A stretch of DNA of 31,787 nt from Lindgomyces ingoldianus (lineage: Eukaryota > Ascomycota > Dothideomycetes > Pleosporales > Lindgomycetaceae), in NCBI RefSeq assembly GCF_010093535.1, contig NW_022985168.1:633129-664915 (forward strand). Direction: 5' to 3'. The translations under genes and the position numbers were made by a program. Of this stretch, positions 1 to 10,093 are shown in pieces (the stretch's first letter is position 1; every line of letters begins with the position of its first letter). Under the pieces are notes generated by a model, which ran no database searches, was not told the origin of the DNA, and was given only the letters and a program-made list of their open reading frames with translations.

Positions 1-1
1 T

Positions 2-112
2 CAGCTGGTAGACGAACAGGCTTGGCATCCTGAGGTCGGGGTTGATGGCCCGAGCGTATATAGCGTGGTTGCGCTGGATCTGGCCAGACTCTGTAGGAGT
101 TCCAATTCTGAC
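2..112 (-). CDS. possible 3' part of a gene cut by the window edge
   Basis: On the minus strand one frame stays open from 112 to the window edge and reads like protein (it contains RNHAIYARAINPDLRMP). It is preceded directly by TAG at 113-115, which could be a splice acceptor rather than a stop. No in-frame ATG is present, so an upstream exon would be needed, and I could not find a phase-compatible one. A second open frame from a GTG at 219 overlaps it and looks less protein-like. I do not recognise a family. Weak call based only on residue texture. Confidence 0.25.
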
Positions 113-115
113 CTA

Positions 116-998
116 TCCCGCGTTGAATGCACTGCAATCTCTAGCGCAGGAGAGGCCTTTAAATACGGCCTAGGCAGCAGTCGGTTCCCCACAATGTCAG
201 CCTTGCGTAGTCTTCCCACTCTGGAGTTACAGGCAAAAGTTCGTTCGCTTACATTCCGTCATTGTCTCAAACGCAATTCCTCAAACACAAAATCACGCAT
301 CCCCTCTACCCTACACAACCATTAACCTAATTCCTCCACTTATCTACCACATTACTGCTTCCAAACCCTCACAACAAGAACCGGGAATTATAGCACAACT
401 TAACATTTCCTTCCCAGCCCCCACAAATCCCAGCAAAGCGCTCATCTAATCCCCTTCACCCTAACCATCCACCTAAGTGTGCAATACTATACACGCTTTC
501 AACGCCCGCTCTCGGCTCATCACTCACCTTTCACCAACCCACGGCATCACTCTATCCTAACTTTCATAACACCTCTCAGTTCATTAATTTACTTCGATTA
601 TTTAATCCGTTCATTCATGTCCCATTCCATCCATAGCTCCAATACCGACACCGCTGGCAATGCTATGCGCAAAGCACCCCGCCTCGAAAATACCGAAACT
701 AAATCCAAGGACTAGACAGCTTGAGAAGGGAATGAGATGCTATGATTCCGTCTCACTATACTGGGGGAGGGCAGAGGGGCAAGTAGCTGTGGGTACGTGT
801 CGCCTTGGATGTGTGCACTTGTGAAGGGCCGGGGAAAGGAAGGGTATAAATACACATAGGTAGGAGGGTGTAGGAGGGGTTGTACTGTCTCTTGGCTTGA
901 AAACCCTCTTGGCAAGAGAGTTGAAAAGAAGAAAAAAGTTAGGGCAAGAAGGGAGGGAAAATGCCACGCTATACGCTAAGCTTTGCCAGATGAAACCC
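116..998. other. intergenic, no gene seen
   Basis: No open frame here has family features or splice structure. The stretch 240-480 is C/A-rich on the plus strand (CT/T-rich on the minus), and 740-960 is purine-rich. The part next to 998 is probably the 3' UTR of the SANT/AT-hook gene. The 78-codon plus-strand frame at 479-715 looks like chance. Confidence 0.5.
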
Positions 999-1634
999 TC
1001 AGATCTCATTGACATCGCCTACCTCCTCACCATTCCCACCAAACCTAGCCTCGCCCATCTCTTCTTGAGAGTTTACAACACTATACGCATTGCTGCCTCC
1101 AAAAATACTGCCCATCTCGTCATTCTCCTCTGCTTTGATCTTCTTTTTAGCCGGAGATTCCGCGTTAGTCTCCTTCGGACGTCCGCGCTTCTTGGTTGGG
1201 GTGGGCGGAATAATGTGCTCATCATGATCCATAGGATTGTTGGCATCGCCATCGAACGCGGGAGCAGCCTTTCCGCGACCCTTACCCTTTCCACTGGTCT
1301 TTGGCGTAGCAGGCTTGGCCTTAGTCGGAGTATTGGCAGCAGAGCCGCCGGCAGCCTTGCCTTTGACCTTCATATTGAAGAGACGATGGTTGACGGCCTT
1401 GGGAGTGCATCCTAGCGAGCTTGAGTACACATAACCTTAAATCGATGTGTAAAAATATGTACCTTCACCGATTTTGTTGGCCAAATGCTCCAAGAGGTCT
1501 TTGGAGAATTTAATGTCAACGAATTCAAAGATGCCGACCAGGAGCTACAGTTGCGTTTGTTAAAAAAGGGTTGATATGTTGGTGGAGGATGATGAGCTTA
1601 CGATAGCGTCTTTGTCGGCAGTCCAGTTGACCAT
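999..1634 (-). CDS. SANT/Myb-like, AT-hook nuclear protein (175 aa)
   Basis: Three exons were inferred from GT-AG borders: 1602-1634, 1463-1544 and 999-1411. Frames join cleanly into 175 residues. The N-terminus MVNWTADKD, then a LLVGIFEFV helix and CTPKAVNHRL, has the layout of the small SANT/Myb-like helix-turn-helix seen in many ascomycete hypothetical proteins: tryptophan in helix 1 and a 'TPxAVxHR' recognition helix. The C-terminal half is a basic, Ala/Pro/Lys-rich tail with a KKRGRPK AT-hook core and a KKKIKAEE nuclear-localisation-like patch, ending acidic. DNA binding in the nucleus is inferred. No specific ortholog is recognised. The start is well placed because the short first exon already carries the conserved tryptophan. 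Confidence 0.85.
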
Positions 1635-2923
1635 TTTAGCAGCGTTTTTGCAATGGGGTTGTAGCAGTTCTGGCGTATTATGAGCAGTTGTGACACTAAC
1701 ATTAGGAATTTTGTAGCCTACTTGGTGAAGCTGTGGACGTCACGGCGGCGACGACGAGAGGCGATGAGCGAGAACGTGATGCTTGAGAAGATGTAGAACG
1801 CTGCAGAGAGACTATGTGTGTTGTCAAGGAAAAGAGGTAGCAAGAGATGGGATATGATGGGAAGAAAGCGTGAAGGTTGGGAAGAGGTGGGAATAACCGG
1901 GATTTATAGGTTTGGGGACGTGAGTCGAGGTGCAGGTGAAGGCGGGTTGGCGATGTGATACGGGTATAGTCAAGAAAATTAGCGTATTAGTATGAACTAA
2001 TAAGAGATGGGGTGCAAGGTGAAGAACAGGAAGAGGGAGAAAGAGTGAAAAAAAGATGAGGATGTATCTATCATTCACCGCAAGTTGGGGTTGGAAAGGA
2101 GGACGGAGCGTACTTGAGCTGCTTTGCTAGCAAGAAAGTGAAGAGAGATGAAGAGCTAAACATAAGTGAAGAGTATCGTTAGGACTCTCCCGGGCGCACC
2201 AAAAAGGAATTTGGATAGGCGGAGGAGGACCAGCATGCTGGTCGGGATCAGAATGGAGAGAAGGCAGATGCCAAGTGAGGACATCGAGATACATCCTCAT
2301 TTATCAATCATGCCTGATAACTATTAAGCCCTCGTTGGATAGCAACTGGGTACCATCCAAGAGCATTTATTTCGGCACGGATGGAAAGCAGTGCTGATGG
2401 CGGGGTGATATTGAGATATTAGGTAGTGCATATCCCTTCAATAGCCAAACTTACAACTGAGGCACCTCTTCCATCACTCTCTGTAGTAAGTTTGACAGCC
2501 AAATCAACCACCTACTATCACCACCCAACTCCAAGATTAGCTACTCGGTCACGGTAAAGGAGTAGTGAAGTCCGCAAGTTTCTGCCCCAACTCTCAAAGA
2601 GTGCTCAAGGCCCATCTAAAGAATGCATGAATATATAAACTAGTGGGAAAAGACAGGTAATCGAGCATCATAAACCCATCCCGCATTTTGGGTATCATAA
2701 ACTTAGATACGGATGTCCTCCTTACTCCTGGCCGAGCCCATAACGGTAACCCACCCGCCAATGCTTACAAAGCCAACCCGCCATTGCCACACACACACGT
2801 TGCATAGCATAGCGTTCCGAAAGTACAATTTTGTCCATCCCAGAACTTCCAGAAACCGTATATCTTTTCCATGCGCCAAAGAATCATAACTTCGTACCCA
2901 CGCTAAGGGGAACATCTTTTTGT
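1635..2923. other. intergenic, CT-rich promoter strand
   Basis: No gene was recognised in about 1.3 kb. Between 1820 and 2170 the plus strand is strongly purine-rich, so the minus strand, which is the promoter strand of the SANT/AT-hook gene, carries long CT stretches typical of fungal core promoters. A GACGTCA site lies at 1736-1742. The 74-codon minus frame at 2703-2927 overlaps the end of the next gene and looks like chance. Confidence 0.5.
1736..1742. promoter_or_regulatory. GACGTCA, CRE/ATF-like bZIP half-palindrome
   Basis: GACGTCA lies 102 bases upstream of the SANT/AT-hook start codon. ATF/CREB-type bZIP factors bind TGACGTCA-like sites. The match is 7 of 8 and could be chance on its own. 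Confidence 0.35.
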
Positions 2924-3966
2924 TCAAGAATGGCCACCACTAGACCAGACCTGTGCATCGCCATTCGCCGCACTATCAGTCGTGCTAACAGCGGTCATGG
3001 ACGGCGAATCCGTGGACACCTTGGAAACTTCATCACTGCCGTTAGCCTCCCCATTGACACGACCATTTAACATCAGCCCGTCTAGCCCCATACCTGTCTC
3101 AACATCCAGCATAGCAGGAGTCGGCATCCTCTTCAATCGATTCCATTCATTCCACAACTTCAACACATCCGACCTAGAGACACTAAGGCCTAACTCAAGA
3201 GGCACCGGAGACTCTTTGGACAAATTCAGGATCTCGGATTCGGTCATGAGCTCTGGGGACTGCGCTTGGGCCTCGCGGAGGAAGTACTTAATCCACTGTA
3301 GCTCACGCTTGAAGACGTTCTCACGGCGCCAAGGTCGACGCTTCTTCGTGAATGAGTGATTTTGCGTCGGCGGCCATATTCTCTGGTCTCGGTCAAGCTC
3401 ACTCTTGATGGAGCGGCAGGTGTCGACGACGTTGACATAGCCGTGATTCTGGAGCCAGCGCTTGCGAAGCCGGAGATTGATATTCTCGTACGCAACTTGG
3501 AGATCAAGACCACAGGGCGGGAGGTCTTTACCGAACAAGGCCGGCACTGAAAAGGTAAGCGGAAGTGTTTGCACGCAAATAGGCAGGCACAGAATGCGTA
3601 CTGTGTTTCAGCAGCTCAGCCCCAGCGTCCGGAGTCGTTGGGATGACAGTAAGAAGGCTATTACTATGGTCGGCGCTCTTCGTCTTCTTGACTGGACTAA
3701 AACTGCCCTCCGAAGAGGAGCAACTGTACCATTCGTCTTCTAAGCATCGCAGATCAGTCTCAAACAATAGACAGTGTAAAGCCTCCAGAGGCGAACTTAC
3801 CAGTATCTTTCATCTCCACCTCCACGAGAGAGCTCGGAGCACTCTGGCACTCGTGTTTAGGGCCGGGTGGCGTCGGAGGAGACGGTTCGTGTTTCTTCCC
3901 ACGCGGCCTCGCGTTGTTAGCACGAGGGTTTGTAAGTGGGAGGAAAGACGCAAACGGCCCCGCCAT
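2924..3966 (-). CDS. hypothetical protein, 308 aa, three exons
   Basis: Exons inferred at 3801-3966, 3602-3739 and 2924-3546, with introns of 61 and 55 bases. Each intron has a good donor (GTAAGT, GTACGC), the second has a CTTAC branch-like box before TTTTCAG, and the total is exactly 309 codons. The start ATG sits in an A-run, so it has A at -3. The first ~100 residues are Pro/Ser/Lys-rich and look disordered. A folded-looking core follows, starting near MPALFGKDLPPCGLDLQVAY and rich in aromatic and basic residues (RKRWLQNHGYV, RIWPPTQN, KKRRPWRRENVFKRELQWIKYFL). The tail is Ser/Thr/Gly-rich. No transmembrane segment, signal peptide or known catalytic motif is seen. I do not recognise the family. 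The core pattern of W/R/K could suit nucleic-acid or protein binding, but that is a guess. Confidence 0.75.
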
Positions 3967-4474
3967 TTTTTTTTAGCAAAGGAGATGAAGGGTGGTGATG
4001 GGTTGTCGTGGAGGAATGTGAGTGCTACATGCATGTGCTTTTTCTGAAAGCAATCTAGGCAGGCCTGGAGCTCCACGGCACCTGCCGCAGCGCGGAGGCG
4101 CGACGTCATGTGAACATTACGTCATTGGTTTCATCCGCATATGACACTTACAAATTAACTCCACCTGGCACGGCATGGGGGAGTTAATCTCCTCAATTTT
4201 TTGTGCTAGAATCCAAGAGGTCCTTGTTATATTCTGCCATCACTGTTAGGATGCAGTATTTTAGAGTGCAACTGTACTTTCTATTGGTCGTCCGTTGAAT
4301 CCGAACAAATGCCGGGGATACCCATTCATATCCCTTGAAAATATCCATCTAACACCACAATGCTATTATCATGCCCGTCTCATCATGATAGCACCAATAC
4401 AGACAGAAGCTCCGCGCTATGCCAGATTTGATCCCCAAGTTTGAAAAAAAGGAGAGAGAAGTATACTAACCTGC
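3967..4474. other. intergenic region with bZIP-like sites
   Basis: This separates the start of the 308-aa gene from the stop of the 880-aa gene. It holds GACGTCA, ATTACGTCAT and an ATTGG (inverted CCAAT) within 4102-4128. The part next to 4474 is presumably the 3' UTR of the 880-aa gene. No gene seen. Confidence 0.5.
4102..4128. promoter_or_regulatory. paired ACGTCA boxes plus CCAAT box
   Basis: GACGTCA (4102-4108) and ATTACGTCAT (4116-4125; the reverse strand reads ATGACGTAAT) are followed by ATTGG, an inverted CCAAT box, at 4124-4128. They lie about 136-160 bases upstream of the ATG of the 308-aa gene. The spacing and closeness of the two boxes make this the most promoter-like bZIP cluster in the window. 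Confidence 0.45.
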
Positions 4475-7393
4475 CTATTCCTCTATATCTACCTCACCCT
4501 CCCGCACCTTCAACCCCCCATTTAACTCCTTCCCCCCCTTAACAGCTAAATCATCCCCCATCGAAGCCTCACTCTGCAAACTATTTCTCCCCCTACGTTT
4601 CGGAGAATAATAGTCCCCAACACCCGCCTCATCCCACTCCGCATCCGCCTCACGCTCCACACGCTCCACACGCTCCACCACCCCCTCCCTTGCCTCAAAA
4701 TGCCTCTTCCGCGGACTCCACTCATCTCCCCAAAACTCAAATGCAGGATCCCTCCTCAGCACCGATTTCTGCGATGAGTGTTTTCTGCCCTTCATCTCCG
4801 CCTCCTTTGTCTGCCTTTCTTTCTCTTTACACAGGGCTTCGGCTAGCATTTCTTCCCAGCTCAGCGCATCTTCTTCTGCCGCGGACACCCGCCTCGTGGA
4901 CGTTTCTATAGTCTCCATTTCCATTTCGTGGGCGGGAGTAGCCGGTGACTTGAAACCCATGTTAAATTGCGTTGCTCGACGCCTCGCTCGAGCTTCCGCG
5001 GGAGTTTCTTCGCGGCTGTGGTCGCAGTCGTGAAGGGGCGGGAGGGTGGCTGTGTCGATTGGAAGGGTGGGGCTGTCTGAGCGGCTGCAAATCTTGCATT
5101 GATCTAATTCCTTCTCAATGCTAGATAAGATGGCGTTGTAGGTGTAGCCTTCATCACTACACTCGCTCTGGCCATTATTGTCAGAGTCGATATCTGACTG
5201 CAAGTCCATAGCCTCGTGGAGTTGTTGGAGCTCCCGCTGCTCAGTGGCTTTTATCACACCGTCTTCGTGTAGGGTGAGCTGGCGATCATATCGCTCCTTC
5301 GCCCAGTCTAGGAACCTCGTTACCCAGACGATCCCATACCCGGTCTCTGGAACCCGAAGCTCTTCATTCTTTTGTCGTGTATGCAGCATAGTCAATGCAT
5401 GGCGGTGACGGTCAAGAGATGTCTCGAACTCGTACTTCTTCGAGTCCTCCAAGTGCATCAGATCTGTAGGATCGCTGGGGTCGAACATGAATTTCCACGA
5501 GGCTGGATTCTCCAGATCCGCAAGGGTCTTGATAGCATACTGTTTCGTGAACTCCGCATCCGCTTTGTCGCATTCTTCTAGTTGAGCTGCCACTATTGCC
5601 GGCTTCGTTTTGATGTACTTCGACAGTTTCGGGAATGCCAACGAGCCAAAACAATCATGCATATCTTTCACAACTTGCTCGGTGACCTTCAACGTTCGCA
5701 GGTACGACTTGTCTAGCACAGGTGGTCTCCAATCATCTTTCGGTGTCTTTAGTTTCTTCCTACTCGTCACCGGCCTTGGCAGAGCAGAAATCTGAGCAGG
5801 CCGTTTAGGTGACTCTGCCTCGTCCTCGGGGATCGAGCTCGTCGAAGTCACACTTCTTTGCTCCCCAAAGCGCCTCCTCATCGCCGACTCCTTCGAGTCT
5901 TTCATACCCGACTGTGATCTCGCTGGCAAACGACTCTCTCCCTCCATTACCAGTGAGTTGGCGTTCGATTCCGGGAGGAACTTTGAGCCATCTTCCTTAG
6001 CCTCTCCGGCAACCCAATATGCGATAAGAAAACCGCGCACAGATTCATACGCTTCTCTAGTGGCAGGATCGTTTGGAATGTCGAAGTTGGGGAAGGGATG
6101 TCGTCCGTCCAAGTTACCACCTGTGCGACCCAAAGCGCTCCAGAACCCGGGAGCTGAAAAGGCGTTGTTCACCACCAACGTATCAGTTTGAGTGGACTCG
6201 TCACCCCCCTCTGCGACGATAGTGTAAGTGTCCCCCTTTTCCAGCTCCCTGCTTTCCACATTCTCTTTTTCCGGGTCCTCTTTTTCAGTTACCTTATCCG
6301 CTTCCTCTCCTCTCTCCCATCTCGGAGCAGGCCGACCCAAAGATTCCCAAAACTCCGGGCTCGCGAAGGCATTGCCTTGAGGTCTTGTCAAGAAGACATA
6401 GTCTAATTCGTTAACAAAGTAGATCCGAGGGACGAAAGCCGCTAGCAAAGTTGCCAAAAGAGTGGAAGCGGTCCAGTTAAAAAGTAAAAGGCTGCTGATG
6501 CAAGTTGGGTTGAGCTCTTACCATTTGACGTACCTCGACTCAGGCTCGAAGACGTGGAGCTAGCGCCAGTCTCTCGTGAAAAGTTCCGCGGTGCGACAGG
6601 TGGGTGTGGTGGAAGAGGGGGGAGGGGCAGTGATTCCTGGTTCGGTAGCGGCGATGATGGCGGTGTGGAGTTGAAGACGATATCTCGCAGTGTTGGCCGT
6701 CGATGATATGTGGGCTGTGAAGGCAGATATGGGCGGTGAGCGGCAAGGGGACATGTTTGTGTGGAGGGAGTCGCAGGCAATGCAGTCGGAGTTGATGAAG
6801 GCAAGACAGGAGGCGCCGAGACTATAGATTTCAGCGTCGGTCGGCGAGAGTATGCTGGGCGTTTAAACGGTGCGGTTTGAGCGAAGTGTAGCTTCACCGG
6901 CGAATTGGGATCCGGCCAGTTCATATCGGCAGAGCCGCCGCCGCCGGTACTAGATAAGACTGGTATAGGTTGCAGATGGGGTTCCTTTCTATTTCCACGT
7001 TAGCAATGGAAAATATCGAAGCATGGCGTGTTGCGCGTGGCGACGTCCGGGGATGCTCGTCCATGGGGAAGCAGCGGCCTCGACGAAACGGGCAATTGCA
7101 GACTTGATATTAGCTCGAACTTACCCTGACTCAACCTTCTTCTCTTCTACATGACCGCGCAATGAATCTTCGGTACGAAGCCAGCGCAGCCATGTTTTCC
7201 TATCGATAAAATTTTGTCCTGCTAACACGGCCGAAATCTTCTCCGCTTCCTCCTCCGCAGCTGCAATACTATTAGCACTATGGACCCACCGTCAGTCTGG
7301 ATAATGTGGATGCTACTTACCTACTTTCTCTGCGGGCGGAAGTTGTTTGACCGCGCTGACCGAGGGGGGTAAGAATTCAACCGGCTGTGCCAT
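4475..7393 (-). CDS. hypothetical protein, 880 aa, with duplicated motifs
   Basis: Four exons inferred: 7321-7393, 7125-7260, 6522-6988 and 4475-6441. Introns are 60, 136 and 79 bases; the second contains a GCTAAC branch-like box. Phases agree and give 880 residues. The large last exon has no in-frame ATG near its 5' end, which supports splicing from exon 3. The N-terminus is charged and helical (AAEEEAEKISAVLAG, then KTWLRWLR). Residues ~90-225 are Pro/Ser-rich with two copies of a Y-x-RRPTL-[KR]-x-IV motif (116-126 and 164-174). Two copies of NAF-x-x-P-x-FW-x-x-LGR follow (249-262 and 318-331). The middle and C-terminus are charged, probably partly coiled, with a 3x9-base tandem repeat at 4651-4677 encoding a V-E-R repeat. 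No enzyme motif or membrane segment is seen. Family not recognised; the RRPTL boxes next to Ser/Pro could be kinase sites or short docking motifs. Confidence 0.8.
4651..4677. repeat. three tandem copies of a 9-base unit
   Basis: CACGCTCCA is repeated three times head to tail inside the last exon of the 880-aa gene. It keeps frame and encodes a short Val-Glu-Arg repeat near the C-terminus. Confidence 0.85.
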
Positions 7394-7702
7394 ACTATCG
7401 TGTTATGAAGAAAAGACGATAGAGGGCAAGGTTAAAGGCAGATCACGAGAATCTAGAATATTGCGCACAACAAGAATAACGGTGAACGGGGGCTAAGGGG
7501 GTGGTTAGCTGGCGTGTGATGCGCTACAAAGCATTCACCGCGACCAGGACTTCGACGTCACTGAACAGAATGAAAACAATGAACTGAGAAACTCAGAGTT
7601 CCAAAATTGTTTACTTTGGAGAATGTTGATGCAGCTCCTCTCTCCATGCATGAATATTTTAGATGCATTCCCATCTACCCCAACACCACTGATGCAATAT
7701 GC
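7394..7702. other. intergenic region between aspartokinase and the 880-aa gene
   Basis: This holds the promoter of the 880-aa gene (GACGTCA at 7554-7560, 161 bases from its ATG) and the 3' flank of aspartokinase. No coding sequence seen. Confidence 0.5.
7554..7560. promoter_or_regulatory. GACGTCA, CRE/ATF-like site
   Basis: A bZIP-type 7-mer 161 bases upstream of the start of the 880-aa gene. It is one of several ACGTCA boxes in intergenic DNA of this window. Confidence 0.35.
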
Positions 7703-9467
7703 TTACTCTAAGAATGTAAAGAGATTCGTATGAACAACGTTCAAGGCGCGGTCGGCCTCGCGTTCTTCGATAACACAAGAGATGTTGATCTCGCTGGCAC
7801 CTAGCCCGGGATGTCAACAAACGGAATCTTCAAACGGGAATGATGGCGGTGAATGGCTTACCCTGGGATATCATTTCGATGTTGATATTGTTCTCGCCCA
7901 ACACGCTGAAGAATTTCCCACTAATACCAACCATGTTCTTCAGTTGTCGCCCTACTAAACTAACAATTGCCATGTCGGGAACAATATCAATAGTGCCCAG
8001 ATCGCCGAGCTCCGTAATGGCTCCGTGGAGGTCATCGTCCTGAATCCTATACTCATCCTCTCCACCCCCACTCAAGAATGCAGATTCCGAATGCAAAGCC
8101 ATAGAAACATGAACTTCGGATGAAGAAATGAGATCGACAGAAAGATGCCATTTATCGAGAATGGAGAAAATATTCATGAGAAAGCCGTGTGCGCGAGTGC
8201 GCTTGTTGCTGTGAACGTTCAAGACCACAATGTTGTGCTTGATCGTGACTGCCGTTGGTCGCTTCGGCCGCTGCAACTGTGACATAATGCTCGAGGACCG
8301 AGGACGGAAAAGCCTCGCATCTTTGAGAGGCGCTTTAGGATCGATTTGTTCTTCGGGATCAGGGAAGATGACGGTACCACTGTTACGTGGATTCATGACG
8401 TTCTTGATGCGGATTGGGATGCGGGCGCGGATGACCTGCTCCATGGTGAAGGGGTGAATGACCTCGGAGCCATAGAAAGTCAATTCAGCAGCCTCCGAAG
8501 GGCTGACAGAAGGGAGTAAAGCAGCAGTAGGGACTTTGCGCGGATCAGCAGTAAAGATTCCGTCCACCTCTTTCCAGACCTGGAGCTCAGTCGCTTTGAT
8601 TCCCACAGCGACCAAGGCCGCGCAGAGGTCGGTGTATCCACGTCCGATGCTGTTCAGGATTCCTCCTGGGACGTTGCCAAAGTAGCCAGTAATGACCGGC
8701 ACCTTATCTCCACAAGCCTGCACCTCTTGCGCCAATGAATCCGCCAAGTCCCTGTAGAAGGCATCATTCAGTCCCTTTGCAGGTGTGTTGGACTTGACCA
8801 CGTCCGACAAATCCACATATTGCGCAGCAACGCCCCAGTCCTCCAGCAAGGCAGTCATATACCGGGAGCTCAGCTTCTCTCCTTTGCTTACAATCTTGTC
8901 CTCGGCACGGCTTGTAACCTCCTCTAGATGCTGCGCAGACTCGAGGATCTTCGTAAGGCTCTCGCACTCAGCGTTCACATCCTCCGTGTAAGCGGCAAGA
9001 ATCTGGGAGGAGCGAATCGTGTCCTTTGCGCACTTGATATGATCGAGTCGAATCGCCTCAACAATATCGTCATAGCCCCTCGATGCCGCCTTCTCAGCCG
9101 CCCTCGCAGCGCGAAGAAGCCTAACCCAGTCAGTAACTCCCCGCAGCCGCCTCAAGAACCTTAGATGTGTTGTTCTCTCACCTGTTGGTCGTGCCTTCTA
9201 GCTTAGTATTATTACTCCTCGCCGAGCACACAATAGCGGTGCGATTGCCCTTCAGACCTGTCCTAAACACACTATCAGTAGGCCTTCCCCCACGAACGTA
9301 GTCGCGGTGGTGGCTTACTGCACAATCCGCGCTATATTCTCCGCGAACTTTCCCACGCTTGTCCCCCCAAACTTGAGTACCACCCAGCCACCGGGAAGAT
9401 GCTTTTCCTCCGTATGCGCTATCCTTTCGGACTCATGTGTATATCCGTTAACAACAGGGACTGACAT
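7703..9467 (-). CDS. aspartokinase (aspartate kinase, Hom3 type)
   Basis: Phosphorylates L-aspartate, the first step toward threonine, methionine and isoleucine in fungi. Four exons inferred: 9319-9467, 9182-9262, 7862-9120 and 7703-7800, with 56-61-base introns, 528 residues. KFGGTSVG (residues 32-39) is the amino-acid-kinase nucleotide site. NSIGRGYTDLCAALVAVG (around 230-250) followed by VDGIFTADPR is the classic aspartokinase core. The C-terminus holds two ACT-type regulatory domains (NIVVLNVHS...FSILDKW and MAIVSLVGRQL...INIEMISQG), the second completed by the last small exon ending HTNLFTFLE. Fungal enzymes of this type are feedback-inhibited by threonine through the ACT domains (family knowledge). 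An in-frame ATG also exists at 9512, but the start at 9467 fits the usual short leader better. A TGACTCA site lies 93 bases upstream. Confidence 0.96.
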
Positions 9468-10093
9468 GTCGAGCGTCTGCGTATGCAATTGGGCTAAGAA
9501 TGCGTGGTACAATGCGAGCAGGGCTGTGAATGTGAAAGTCGAGGCGTAGTGGGGAGAACTGACTCAATAATGGATGCCGCAGTCAGCGGCTTAATAATAA
9601 CAAACGCCAGCAGGGATCGGGAAGAACGCTTTTTTCTTTTTTTTCACGCATGTCTTGGCGAGTCAGGCCTCTTCTGCGGGGCGCTCAACATCCACCGCTC
9701 TGGACCCTTCCATGCACTCGCCTGTGAGGCATGGATGCCCAATACCTTTGGATTACGACAGCTTCACTCGCTGAGAAGTATCTCTCACTGTAAAAATTAA
9801 AGCAATAGAATTTGCTATACCTAAGTCTTACGCTAAAGCCGACACCATCTCGAAATAGACGGGTCACTCATGTGTTCTGAACACAAGGCTCCATCCCTAG
9901 CATGCGCCGTGTAAATGCTCACATGTGTTTCCAGCGCCAGAAAACTCCACCCCACCCGTTCTCGTATTCCTGCTGACGCCATCATGTGGATGACAAGCCC
10001 AACCAGTCTGTTTTCTCGGTCATGACGTTATTTCGCCCTGGTGCGCCACATCAAGAAATCTTTGGTAAAAAAAGAAGATATCATGCCAGCTTT
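9468..10093. other. intergenic region upstream of aspartokinase
   Basis: This contains the aspartokinase promoter and the 3' flank of the kinase gene. TGACTCA lies at 9560-9566 and TGACGTTA at 10023-10030. No gene-like frame was found. Confidence 0.5.
9560..9566. promoter_or_regulatory. TGACTCA, Gcn4/CpcA (cross-pathway control) site
   Basis: A perfect palindromic TGACTCA lies 93 bases upstream of the chosen aspartokinase ATG. Gcn4 (yeast) and its filamentous orthologs CpcA/CPC1 bind TGA[CG]TCA to induce amino-acid biosynthesis genes on starvation. Position and target gene agree with that role; binding is inferred. Confidence 0.65.

Noticed and set aside
1..70. tRNA-like start (TCAGCTGGTAGA resembling an A box, with a stem-loop and GGTTGATGG)
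   Set aside because: The anticodon and T arms do not close with standard 5-base stems and 7-base loops, and the B box is degenerate. The same DNA reads plausibly as protein on the minus strand.
479..715. 78-codon plus-strand frame in the left intergenic region
   Set aside because: No motif, no splice context and low-complexity composition; likely chance.
897..1415. 172-codon plus-strand frame over the SANT/AT-hook gene
   Set aside because: The opposite strand has consistent exons with recognisable motifs. This frame has none.
6442..6457. Start of the long 880-aa exon at 6457
   Set aside because: That codon is TTG inside the inferred intron. Splicing from exon 3 restores an in-frame protein beginning at 7393.
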